Origin: Mesorhizobium sp. WSM4311
Lineage (GTDB): Bacteria > Pseudomonadota > Alphaproteobacteria > Rhizobiales > Rhizobiaceae
Assembly (NCBI RefSeq): GCF_002295115.1
Contig: NZ_NSFV01000001.1
Location: 434,001-498,000, forward strand
Direction: 5' to 3'
Length of the DNA stretch: 64,000 nt
Both the position numbers and the translations under genes were made by a program. The notes under the pieces are model-generated. The model saw only the letters and a list, made by a program, of their open reading frames with translations, did not search any database and was not told the DNA's origin. This document shows, piece by piece, positions 50,846-58,750 of this stretch. How positions within the stretch are numbered: the stretch's first letter is position 1; each line of letters begins with the position of its first letter.

Positions 50846-52195
50846 ATGGCCGAACGCTTTCGGAGCTTTGGCCTTGCCACGCCGCCGGCGCCGTGTGCGA
50901 TCCACGCCGACGATGCCATCGCGCTGCTGAAGGGTGGCCAGGCGAAGGAAGCCTCGCTGCTTGCCTATGGCAACGGGCGTTCCTACGGCGATTCCTGCCA
51001 GAACCAGGCCGGCACGGTCGTCGATATGCGGACGCTGAACCACATCCGCGCCTTCAACGCCGAGACGGGCTTGCTCGAAGCGGATGCCGGTGTGCTGCTG
51101 TCCGATATCATCGCGCACGCCGCACCTTACGGTTTCTTCCCGGCGGTGGTTCCGGGCACGCAGTTCGTCACGCTCGGCGGCGCCATTGCCAATGACGTGC
51201 ACGGGAAGAACCACCATCGGCGCGGCACGTTCGGCTGCCATGTCGAAAGCTTCACGCTGCTGCGGTCCGATCGAAAGACCTATCGCTGCTCGGCCACCGA
51301 CAATCCGCGCCTGTTCCGGGCCACCATCGGTGGCATGGGTCTTACCGGCCTGATGCTCTCGGCCTCGATCCGGCTGATGCGGGTGCCTTCGCTCGACATC
51401 GTCGAGAAGACGACGCCGTTTCGTGATCTCGGCGAATTCTTCGATCTGGCCGAGGCGGCCGACCAGGCCAATGAATATGCGGTGGCCTGGATCGACCAGC
51501 TCGCCGGCGGCCGCAACAGCGGGCGTGGGCTGCTGTTCACCGGCAACCATGCCGAGCACGGCCCGCATGCGGCCTCGCGCGCCGGCGGCAATCTTTCCGT
51601 GCCGTTCCAGCCGCCCTTCAATGTGCTCAACCGGCCGTTCCTGACTGCTTTCAACGCCGCCTACCGGTGGAATAAAAGTCGCGCGACCGCGCCGCGTCAG
51701 ACCGGCTACCACGGTTTTTTCTTTCCGCTCGACGGTGTGCGCGACTGGAACCGGCTCTATGGTCCCAATGGGCTGTTCCAGCACCAGAGCGTGGTGCCGG
51801 AGGAGGCGGCGCGCAGCGTCGTGCCGGAATTGCTCGCGGCGGCCCGGCGAGCAGGCCAAGGATCTTTCCTCACCGTGCTGAAGCGCTTCGGTTCGATCCG
51901 CTCGCCGGCGCTGCTGTCGTTCCCGCGCCCCGGCTACACGCTGACGCTGGATTTCCCCAACAAGGGAGCGTCGACGCTTGCTTTGCTTGGCGACCTCGAC
52001 CGCATCACGGTCGCGGCCGGCGGGGCGGTCAATCCCTACAAGGATGCGCGCATGGGCGCGGCAATCTTTGCTGCTTCCTTTGCGGACTGGCCGAGGCTGG
52101 AAGCGCTGCGCGATCCTGCCTTCATGTCCGATTTCTGGGCGCGCACGGCCGGCGACATCGACCTGCGGCGGCGCGGCGTGGAGGCTGCCGAATAG
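50846..52195 (+). CDS. DprE1-like FAD oxidase (polyprenylphosphoryl-ribose oxidase)
   Basis: A 449-residue FAD oxidase. The FAD-binding part has GNGRSYGDSCQNQAGTVVDM (residues 42-61) and VPGTQFVTLGGAIANDVHGKNHHRRG (103-126), a pattern typical of DprE1, which oxidises C2 of decaprenylphosphoryl-ribose. It starts two bases after the HAD-UbiA gene, so the two steps of the pathway are coupled. The second half has the family's C-terminal domain. The partner reductase DprE2 is not adjacent; a separate epimerase in the cluster may take its place. The ATG at 50846 is preferred over a TTG at 50837. Confidence 0.85.
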   Translation: MAERFRSFGLATPPAPCAIHADDAIALLKGGQAKEASLLAYGNGRSYGDSCQNQAGTVVDMRTLNHIRAFNAETGLLEADAGVLLSDIIAHAAPYGFFPAVVPGTQFVTLGGAIANDVHGKNHHRRGTFGCHVESFTLLRSDRKTYRCSATDNPRLFRATIGGMGLTGLMLSASIRLMRVPSLDIVEKTTPFRDLGEFFDLAEAADQANEYAVAWIDQLAGGRNSGRGLLFTGNHAEHGPHAASRAGGNLSVPFQPPFNVLNRPFLTAFNAAYRWNKSRATAPRQTGYHGFFFPLDGVRDWNRLYGPNGLFQHQSVVPEEAARSVVPELLAAARRAGQGSFLTVLKRFGSIRSPALLSFPRPGYTLTLDFPNKGASTLALLGDLDRITVAAGGAVNPYKDARMGAAIFAASFADWPRLEALRDPAFMSDFWARTAGDIDLRRRGVEAAE

Positions 52196-52319
52196 ATCAA
52201 AATGGAATGAATCGTGGTTATCGAACGGTTAATCGCAAGATTTACTCAAAACAATCTTGTGAGTTCACGAAATCTTTTGGGCTTTGTATTAGTGGAAATC
52301 ACGGGGTTGGCGCGCGAGC

Positions 52320-52754
52320 ATGAAATATATCGTCTTTATTCTCTTTACGGTCATGACCAATGCCGCTGCGCAGCTTATGCTGAAGCAAGGCATGATGTCG
52401 CTTGGGCCGATCTCGTTCGAGGCCGTCAATCCGCTCGTCAAGCTGCTGCAGATCGTCTTTAGCCCCTGGGTGTTCCTCGGGCTCTGCACCTTCGTGATTT
52501 CCATGGCTTCGCACCTCTATGTGCTGTCCAAGGTCGAGCTTTCCTTTGCCTATCCCTTCCTCAGCCTCGCCTATGTCGCCGTCGCCATCTTCGCCTATTT
52601 CGTCTTTCGCGAGGACCTCAATGGCTGGCGCATCGCCGGCATCGCCTTCATCTGCGTCGGCACGGTGCTGATCGCGCAAAGCGGGCGAGGGCATGAGGAC
52701 CAGACCGCTTCCATCACGCCCGACAAGATCCCTGCAAACGAGACCGTTCGATGA
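52320..52754 (+). CDS. Small EamA/SMR-like transporter, possible lipid-sugar flippase
   Basis: A 144-residue membrane protein with four helices, close in size to the small multidrug resistance group and to ArnE/ArnF flippases. Segments are YIVFILFTVMTNAAAQLMLKQG, VFLGLCTFVISMASHLYVLS, LSFAYPFLSLAYVAVAIFAYFV and GIAFICVGTVLIAQ. Between polyprenyl-sugar genes, transfer of the lipid-linked sugar across the membrane is a natural role, but this is inference. The stop overlaps the epimerase start (ATGA). The 124 bases before it are AT-rich and may hold a promoter. Confidence 0.8.
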   Translation: MKYIVFILFTVMTNAAAQLMLKQGMMSLGPISFEAVNPLVKLLQIVFSPWVFLGLCTFVISMASHLYVLSKVELSFAYPFLSLAYVAVAIFAYFVFREDLNGWRIAGIAFICVGTVLIAQSGRGHEDQTASITPDKIPANETVR

Positions 52755-53758
52755 GACATGTGATTTTCGGCGGTGACGGCTTTGTCGGCCGCCACCTTGC
52801 GCCCAAGTTCGTGGCGGATGGCGAAGAGGTCATCGTCGCCGACATCGCCAGGAGCGACCTTGCGCACTACCGCAACGTCCGGTTCGTCCAATGCGACGTC
52901 ACCGATCCGGCGTCGGTCGCCGCCGTCGGGCTCAAGGCCGACGACATGGTCTACAATCTGTCGGCCAAGATGCTGTCGCCGATCCAGGTGCGCGCCAAAC
53001 GGCACGACTTCTTCTTCCCGGTGAATTTCCACGGCACCGAGCACATCATACAGGCCATGGACAAGGCTGGTGCGTCCAGGCTCGTCCACTACACGACGGA
53101 CATGATCTACGGCCACACCGTCACCCAGCCGATGACCGAGGAGCACCCGGTCGCGCCGCTCGGCGAATATGGCTGGTCGAAGCAGAAGACCGAGGAACTC
53201 GCCGCCGAATGGCGCAGTCGCGGCATGTCGATCTCGCTGTTCCGGCCGCGCCTGATCATCGGCCCAGGCCGGCTCGGCATCCTCGAAAAACTGTTCAAGC
53301 TGATCGACTGGAACCTTCCAGTGCCAATGATCGGCTCGGGCAGGAACCCCTATCAGTTCATTTCTGTTTTCGATTGCGCGGAAGCTGCCCGCGCGGCCTG
53401 GAAGGCCGGGGTGCCCAATGAGGCCTATAATCTCGGCTCGCTCAACCCGCCGCCGGTGAAGAAATTGCTCGGCGATCTCATCCGCCATGCCGGCTCGAAG
53501 TCGATGCTGCTGCCGACGCCCGCCTGGGCGGTCAAGCGCACGCTCGACCTGCTCGATCTCGTAAACATGCCGATCATGGATCCCGAACAATATCTGATCG
53601 CCGACGAGGAATGCGTGCTCGACGTGTCCAAGGCCGAGCGTCAGCTCGGCTGGGTGCCGCAATATCGCGACGAGGACATGCTGATCGCCGCCTACAGCGA
53701 ATACCGCGCCAAGAAGGGCGGGCCTGCTGTCGCCACCAAACATGTGCCCGCCGAATAG
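52751..53758 (+). CDS. NAD-dependent epimerase/dehydratase family protein
   Basis: An extended short-chain dehydrogenase of 335 residues. The Rossmann motif is VIFGGDGFVGRHL (residues 4-16), with the acidic adenosine contact in VADIA. The active site is YTTDMIYG (Thr115/116) and YGWSK (Tyr140, Lys144). Members work on nucleotide sugars or lipid-linked sugars. It overlaps the small transporter gene by four bases. If the cluster makes a polyprenylphosphoryl-arabinose, this enzyme could perform the ketone reduction normally done by DprE2, or a separate sugar change; neither is proven. Confidence 0.86.
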   Translation: MRHVIFGGDGFVGRHLAPKFVADGEEVIVADIARSDLAHYRNVRFVQCDVTDPASVAAVGLKADDMVYNLSAKMLSPIQVRAKRHDFFFPVNFHGTEHIIQAMDKAGASRLVHYTTDMIYGHTVTQPMTEEHPVAPLGEYGWSKQKTEELAAEWRSRGMSISLFRPRLIIGPGRLGILEKLFKLIDWNLPVPMIGSGRNPYQFISVFDCAEAARAAWKAGVPNEAYNLGSLNPPPVKKLLGDLIRHAGSKSMLLPTPAWAVKRTLDLLDLVNMPIMDPEQYLIADEECVLDVSKAERQLGWVPQYRDEDMLIAAYSEYRAKKGGPAVATKHVPAE

Positions 53759-53818
53759 CAGCCCCGCCAAACAATTCATGGCGCACGACGCCGGTCGTAG
53801 CGCGGACAGGAGATTGAA

Positions 53819-55291
53819 ATGACCGTCATGGCCAAGCCCGAACAGACGAATGCGGGCACCATGGTGAGCGCGCCGGCACTGTCGCCCGCAGCAATAGCCA
53901 AGCCCGACCTGATCAGTGTCGAGCAGGCCAAGGCGATGGATGTCGCCCGCATGACCGACCTGTTCAAGGCGCATCTCAATCCCGGCCAGCTGCACTTCAT
54001 GAAGCTGCTCGGCTTCCACAAGATCAAGATCGAGCGTGCCGAAGGCATGTTCTACATCGATCAGAACGGCCGCAAGATCCTCGACTTCTTCGGCGGCTTC
54101 GGTTCGCTGGCCTTCGGCCACAACCATCCGCGTATCCTGGATGCACGCAAAAAATTCCAGGAGGAGAAGCGCCAGGAAATCGCCATCGCCTTCATGTCGC
54201 AATATGCGGCAGCGCTCGCGCACAACCTCGCCAAATGCTCGCCCGGCGATCTCGACATGGTGTTCCTGGGTTCGTCCGGCTCGGAGGCGATGGAAGCGGC
54301 GGTGAAGCTTGCCGAACGCGCCGCCGGCCCGAAACGGCCGAAAATCGTCTATGCCGAGAATTCCTTCCACGGCAAGACCAAGGGCGTGCTCGGCATCACC
54401 GACGGCCAGCTCTACCGCGCCGATTTCAAGATGGCCGACAATACGGTGCGCATTCCCTTCGGCGACATCGAGGCGGTCGAGAGTCTGTTTCGTTCCGATC
54501 CGGAGGTTGGCGTCATCGTGCTCGAAACCATCCAGGGCGGCGGCGGCATCATCCAGGCAGAGGCGCAATACTGGCAGAAGCTGCGCGCGCTCTGCGATCA
54601 GTATGGGGTGCTGTGGGTCGCAGACGAAGTGCAGTGCGGCTATGGCCGCTCGGGCCGCTTCTATGCCTTCGAACATTACGGCGTCCTGCCTGACGTGACG
54701 GCGCTGGCCAAGTCGCTCGGCGGCGGCAAGGCGGCTGTCGGCGCGATGATCGCCAGGCGCGACGTTTACATGAAGGCCTATGGCACGCCGAAAACGGCGA
54801 TGATCCATGCCATGGCAACCTTTGGCGGCATGGGCGAGGCCTGCGTCACCTCGATCGAGGCGCTCAACCTGCTTTATGATGAGGGGCTGATCGACAACGC
54901 CGCGGTCACCGGCGACTATCTGCTGCAGCGACTGCAGGCGCTCAAGGAAAAGTACCCGAAGATCATCAAGGACGTGCGCGGCAAAGGCCTTATGATCGGC
55001 CTGGAGTTCCACGATTTCTCGCAGACCTTGCCGATGGTGCTGCGCCCGGTGGTCAGCATGCTCGACGACAAGTTGAAGGGCTCGCTGTCAGGCTTTGTCG
55101 GCGCGCTGCTGCTGCGCGACTACGACGTGCTCGTCGCCTTTACCGAATACAACCGCAACGTCATCCGACTCGAGCCACCGCTGATCTGCCAGCGCGAGCA
55201 TGTCGACCACTTCGCCGATGCCTTCGACAGCCTGCTGTCGCGCGGCATCGTGTCTATCGTGAAGGACTTCGTCAAAAGCCAGGTCCGTTAG
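53819..55291 (+). CDS. Class III PLP-dependent aminotransferase
   Basis: A 490-residue aminotransferase of the ornithine/acetylornithine type. GSSGSEAMEAAVKLA (PLP phosphate site), VADEVQCGYGRSGRF (Asp269 and Gln272) and the Schiff-base Lys298 in LAKSLGGGKAAVGAM are all intact. The first 45 residues are an extension rich in Ala and Pro. It has a start 60 bases after the epimerase gene. Its place inside a surface-sugar cluster is unusual, since class III enzymes mostly use amino acids; an amino sugar or amine decoration of the glycan is a possible use. Confidence 0.86.
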   Translation: MTVMAKPEQTNAGTMVSAPALSPAAIAKPDLISVEQAKAMDVARMTDLFKAHLNPGQLHFMKLLGFHKIKIERAEGMFYIDQNGRKILDFFGGFGSLAFGHNHPRILDARKKFQEEKRQEIAIAFMSQYAAALAHNLAKCSPGDLDMVFLGSSGSEAMEAAVKLAERAAGPKRPKIVYAENSFHGKTKGVLGITDGQLYRADFKMADNTVRIPFGDIEAVESLFRSDPEVGVIVLETIQGGGGIIQAEAQYWQKLRALCDQYGVLWVADEVQCGYGRSGRFYAFEHYGVLPDVTALAKSLGGGKAAVGAMIARRDVYMKAYGTPKTAMIHAMATFGGMGEACVTSIEALNLLYDEGLIDNAAVTGDYLLQRLQALKEKYPKIIKDVRGKGLMIGLEFHDFSQTLPMVLRPVVSMLDDKLKGSLSGFVGALLLRDYDVLVAFTEYNRNVIRLEPPLICQREHVDHFADAFDSLLSRGIVSIVKDFVKSQVR

Positions 55292-55316
55292 AAGAGAGTC
55301 CGTTGAGCACAAAAAG

Positions 55317-56549
55317 ATGCTGACCAAGTCTCCCGCTGCGAAAAACCCGCTCGACCGGCTCACCGAGACCGGTCTGGCGTGGGGCGAGGGGACCTATGCG
55401 CGCTTGGCCGCACCCATCGGCGCGGTAGCCTTCGCGCTCTACATCCTTCTGACGGCATTCACGGCGTGGGTGATGCCCGATGCCAATTGGGACATGCTGC
55501 CCTACCTTGCCATCGCCGAAGAGGGCACCCATCCCGACGCACAGGCGCTGCATGATTATGCCTACAGCACCGTCAAGGCAGGCGTGTCGGCGGGTGACTA
55601 CAAGGCGCTGACCGATGATGGCGGCGGCTTCCGCAGCCACATGACGGAAAATGCCGCCGACTTTCATTCGCTGCTCGGCATGTACCGGATAAAATTCCTC
55701 TATGCCGAGATCCTGTCGACGCTGAGCGCGGTGATGTCGCCGGTCGAGGCGATGCGGCTGGTACAGGTGTTTTCGGTGCTTTTGTTCGGTGCGATCGCGC
55801 TGCTTTGGCTGCACAGGGAAAAGGCCCTGGCCTTGGCGCCGGTGATCGGCGCGGTGTTGATCATGGCTGATTTCGGCGATGCGGCGCGCGCTTCGACGCC
55901 GGACCTGCTGACGTCGGCGCTGCTGCTCGGCGGGCTCTACGCCTATGTCAGAGGCCGCGAGCCGGCGACGGCGATCCTGCTCTTCCTCGCCTTCATGGTG
56001 CGGCCGGACAATATTGTTTTCCTTGCCATATTCTCGGTGCTGTTGGTCGCGTTCCGGCAGAAGGCGTGGGGCGCGCTGGCCGGCTTTGCCGCGTCCTTCA
56101 TCGCCTATTTCGCCATTTCGCACTGGGCCCAGCATCCCGGCTGGTGGCCGCATCTGTGGTTCTCGAGCATCGAGCAGCACTACAATATGGACGGGTTCGA
56201 GCCGGCGTTCTCGGTCACCGCCTACCTCAGGGCGTTTGCGACATCGCTGCTGCGCGCCGTCAATTTGAACAACTGGGTCGGCGTTTCGGTGCTGGCGCTG
56301 GCCGGCTGGTTTGCCACCAGCCGCGCCGGTTTTCGGCTCGACCGGCGTGCAGGCATCCTGTTCGCGGCGCTGGTGCTGGGTGCGCTGGCGAAGTTCACGG
56401 TCTTTCCGATCCATGACACGCGTATCTATTTCCCGCATCTGATGCCGCCCTTCCTGCTGCTGGCAACGCCGTTCATGGCGCTGTGGGCAGCATCGGTCCG
56501 CGGCCAGCATCGCGCGGCCTTGCACGTCATTCCGGGAGACAAGCCATGA
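55317..56549 (+). CDS. GT-C-like integral membrane glycosyltransferase
   Basis: A 410-residue membrane protein with about ten helices. After the first helix is a periplasmic segment with MPDANWDMLPY, an acidic-residue motif that fits the first loop of GT-C enzymes, which use polyprenyl-phosphate sugars as donors. Further on is FMVRPDNIVFLAIFSVLLVA, common in such proteins, and FPIHDTRIYFPHLMPP. No family can be named surely. It follows the aminotransferase by 25 bases and overlaps the FkbM gene by ATGA. It is the obvious candidate for the enzyme that uses the lipid-linked pentose. Confidence 0.72.
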   Translation: MLTKSPAAKNPLDRLTETGLAWGEGTYARLAAPIGAVAFALYILLTAFTAWVMPDANWDMLPYLAIAEEGTHPDAQALHDYAYSTVKAGVSAGDYKALTDDGGGFRSHMTENAADFHSLLGMYRIKFLYAEILSTLSAVMSPVEAMRLVQVFSVLLFGAIALLWLHREKALALAPVIGAVLIMADFGDAARASTPDLLTSALLLGGLYAYVRGREPATAILLFLAFMVRPDNIVFLAIFSVLLVAFRQKAWGALAGFAASFIAYFAISHWAQHPGWWPHLWFSSIEQHYNMDGFEPAFSVTAYLRAFATSLLRAVNLNNWVGVSVLALAGWFATSRAGFRLDRRAGILFAALVLGALAKFTVFPIHDTRIYFPHLMPPFLLLATPFMALWAASVRGQHRAALHVIPGDKP

Positions 56550-57304
56550 GTTCGCTATCCAGCCTGGCGCGCGTCGCCTTGTCGCTCGGCCTTCCCTCGG
56601 GCCTGCTCGATCGCGGGCCGTCGCTGCGCGGCACGAAATTCCTGGCGAAGGCGGGGCTGAAAGCGCGCTTCGGCGGGGCAGGGCAGCCGTTTCAGATGGT
56701 CAATGTCGGCGCCTGCGACGGCGCGCTGTTCGACGATGTGACGCCGTGGCTGCACAGGATTGCCGGCGCCCGCGCCATGCTGGTCGAGCCGATCCCGTAC
56801 AACCAGAAACGCCTGCGCGCCAACTATCCCGATACGGAGCGCTTCATCATCGAGCCGGTGGCGGTGACAAGGACCAGGGGCACGATCCCCGTCCACACGT
56901 TCGATGCCGCGGCGCTCGAGGCCGGCACGCTGCCGATCGAGTTTATCGGCTGCTCCTCGTTCACCGACACCAATCTGATGTCGGGCAAGAACGCCTGGGG
57001 CGAGGCCGACGCCAATTTCAACAAGTTCGCACCGCACCTCAGGGATATCGAGGTGCCGTCGGAAACGCTGCAGACGCTGCTCGACCGCAACGGCATCAGC
57101 CATATCGACGCCTTCCTCGTCGATTGTGAGGGTGCGGACTGGATCGTCTTCGAACAGCTTGATCTGAAACGCTATCGTCCCGGCATGATCAAGGTCGAAG
57201 TCGGCGCGCTGCCGGCGGCGGAGATCGGCCAGGTCGTGGTCAAGCTGAAGACGGCGGGCTACCAGGTTGGTTTCCAGGCCGAGGATATCTGGGCCTTCGC
57301 GTAA
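56546..57304 (+). CDS. FkbM family methyltransferase
   Basis: A 252-residue S-adenosylmethionine-dependent methyltransferase. Motif I is VNVGACDG at about residue 54, then AMLVEPIPYNQKRLRANYPDT, and LVDCEGADWIVFEQLDL and GMIKVEVGAL near the end, all typical of FkbM proteins that O-methylate sugars or other hydroxyls. It overlaps the GT-C-like gene by four bases (ATG at 56546), the last member of the glycan cluster. The gap to the next gene (57305-57516) has lower GC; a 7-bp stem ATCGGCG/CGCCGAT at 57308-57353 with a T-rich run after it could be a weak terminator. Confidence 0.85.
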   Translation: MSSLSSLARVALSLGLPSGLLDRGPSLRGTKFLAKAGLKARFGGAGQPFQMVNVGACDGALFDDVTPWLHRIAGARAMLVEPIPYNQKRLRANYPDTERFIIEPVAVTRTRGTIPVHTFDAAALEAGTLPIEFIGCSSFTDTNLMSGKNAWGEADANFNKFAPHLRDIEVPSETLQTLLDRNGISHIDAFLVDCEGADWIVFEQLDLKRYRPGMIKVEVGALPAAEIGQVVVKLKTAGYQVGFQAEDIWAFA

Positions 57305-57516
57305 GACATCGGCGACCGGACGGAAATGAATCGGCCCGGGCAATGCCGCCGATATTTCTTTATTTGGCGTTATCTTGGGGTGAAGAGCCGCCAATGGGGC
57401 GTGGACAGCTGCTTTCCGCGCGGATATTGTTTAGGCTGTTCTGTGGCTCTCTTGGTTCGGTTGTTTCTCGGATTTCTAGCGAAACTTGGCACACGAAATA
57501 CTGGACGTGAGCAAAG

Positions 57517-58587
57517 ATGGTCAAAGCCGCGGCGAAGAAGCCTGCCAGCAATCCCCTTAGCCCAGGACTCCAGCCCGCGATTGATGACCGGTTGAAGGAG
57601 GCGGATCTTGGCCTGAAGAGCGCCGACATAAAGCTGAAAGAAGCAGAACTCATTGAGAAAAGGGCATGGTATAGATTCCTATCAGCGCCGCTGACGCCAG
57701 TTCTGATAACGGCCATTGCAGGATTTGTGGTCACGCAGGTGACGAATTCCATGCAGGCGAGCGCAAATCTGGCGTTGGAGCGCGAGAAGAGCAAAGGGTC
57801 CCTTATTCTCAAAGCGTGGGAAACAGGCGATCCAGCGGTTTCGCTCAGGAATTTGCAGTTTCTGGCGAAAATTCAGCTCATCGATGATCCGACAGGCGTG
57901 ATCGGCAAACTCACGTCTGAAGATGCGCCTTTTCTGCCACGTCCTGGCGGTCCCGTTGTTCCAGTAAGCGCGAGCGACATGAAGGTTTTCTTTGAGCGTT
58001 ACAAACAGGCATTCGGAACCATCACGCAACGCACCGTTGATAATCTGACCCAGCTTTTCCAGGACATTTCAAAGGACGTGTCAGCCCAAGACATCCGCCA
58101 GGTGGCATACGTTCTGGCAACCATCAGGTTTGAAACAGCCAATTCTTTTTCGACGGTTACCGAGATGGGGACGGATGCTTCGCTGGAAGGGAAGTATGGA
58201 CCGGATTCGCCTTTTGGTTCCGCCCTCGGCAACACTTCACCTGGCGATGGTGCCCGATACAGGGGGCGCGGCTATCTTCAAATAACCGGCCGAAACAATT
58301 GTCAATTCATGGGCTCGGCATTGAACATCGATCTGGTCGACCATCCTGAACTCGCGGTCGATCCGCAAATAGCCTATCGCATCACTTCCCTGGCGATGTT
58401 CGATGGCCGCTTTACCGGCAAGAAGCTTGCGGATTACATCACCGCCGACAAAGCAGACTATTATAACGCCCGGCATGTTGTGGGTGGATTGGGCCACGCG
58501 TCAGATATCGCGGATGCTGCAGTCAAGCTTGAGGCAATCCTGCGCGAAACCGTGGGAGATCAATCCGCGCAGGCTTCGCAGCCGTAG
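57517..58587 (+). CDS. Membrane-anchored GH19 chitinase/lysozyme-like protein
   Basis: A 356-residue protein. Residues 1-50 are charged and coiled-coil-like (KEADLGLKSADIKLKEAELIEKR), a single membrane helix spans about 57-75, and after a linker the C-terminal half has a GH19-like fold: ATIRFETANS with the likely catalytic Glu206, and RGRGYLQITGRNNC, the typical substrate-site segment. GH19 enzymes cut chitin or peptidoglycan. The base composition and codon use are less GC-rich than the neighbours, which suggests recent gain. It lies between the glycan cluster and a methylamine dehydrogenase with no clear partner. Confidence 0.78.
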   Translation: MVKAAAKKPASNPLSPGLQPAIDDRLKEADLGLKSADIKLKEAELIEKRAWYRFLSAPLTPVLITAIAGFVVTQVTNSMQASANLALEREKSKGSLILKAWETGDPAVSLRNLQFLAKIQLIDDPTGVIGKLTSEDAPFLPRPGGPVVPVSASDMKVFFERYKQAFGTITQRTVDNLTQLFQDISKDVSAQDIRQVAYVLATIRFETANSFSTVTEMGTDASLEGKYGPDSPFGSALGNTSPGDGARYRGRGYLQITGRNNCQFMGSALNIDLVDHPELAVDPQIAYRITSLAMFDGRFTGKKLADYITADKADYYNARHVVGGLGHASDIADAAVKLEAILRETVGDQSAQASQP

Positions 58588-58750
58588 CGCCTTCGAACGA
58601 CCCAATGCGTTTGAGTTGCCACTGGCGACAAATCGCCTTGTCCGCAGCTGTCTGGTCGCTCGGCTTTTTGCCAATGTCGCAAACAGGCTTCATCAGCGCT
58701 ATCGCTCCGCCCTATAGTCCGCCCGCTTTATCACTTTGGAGTCGCGGGCA

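Noticed and set aside
52595..55012. An 805-codon open frame on the minus strand in the glycan cluster
   Set aside because: Opposite the epimerase and aminotransferase genes, whose catalytic motifs are complete; the frame shows no motif of its own.
57308..57367. Stem ATCGGCG/CGCCGAT with a T-rich stretch after the FkbM gene as a firm terminator
   Set aside because: The loop is over 30 bases and the T run is broken; kept only as a remark with the FkbM gene.
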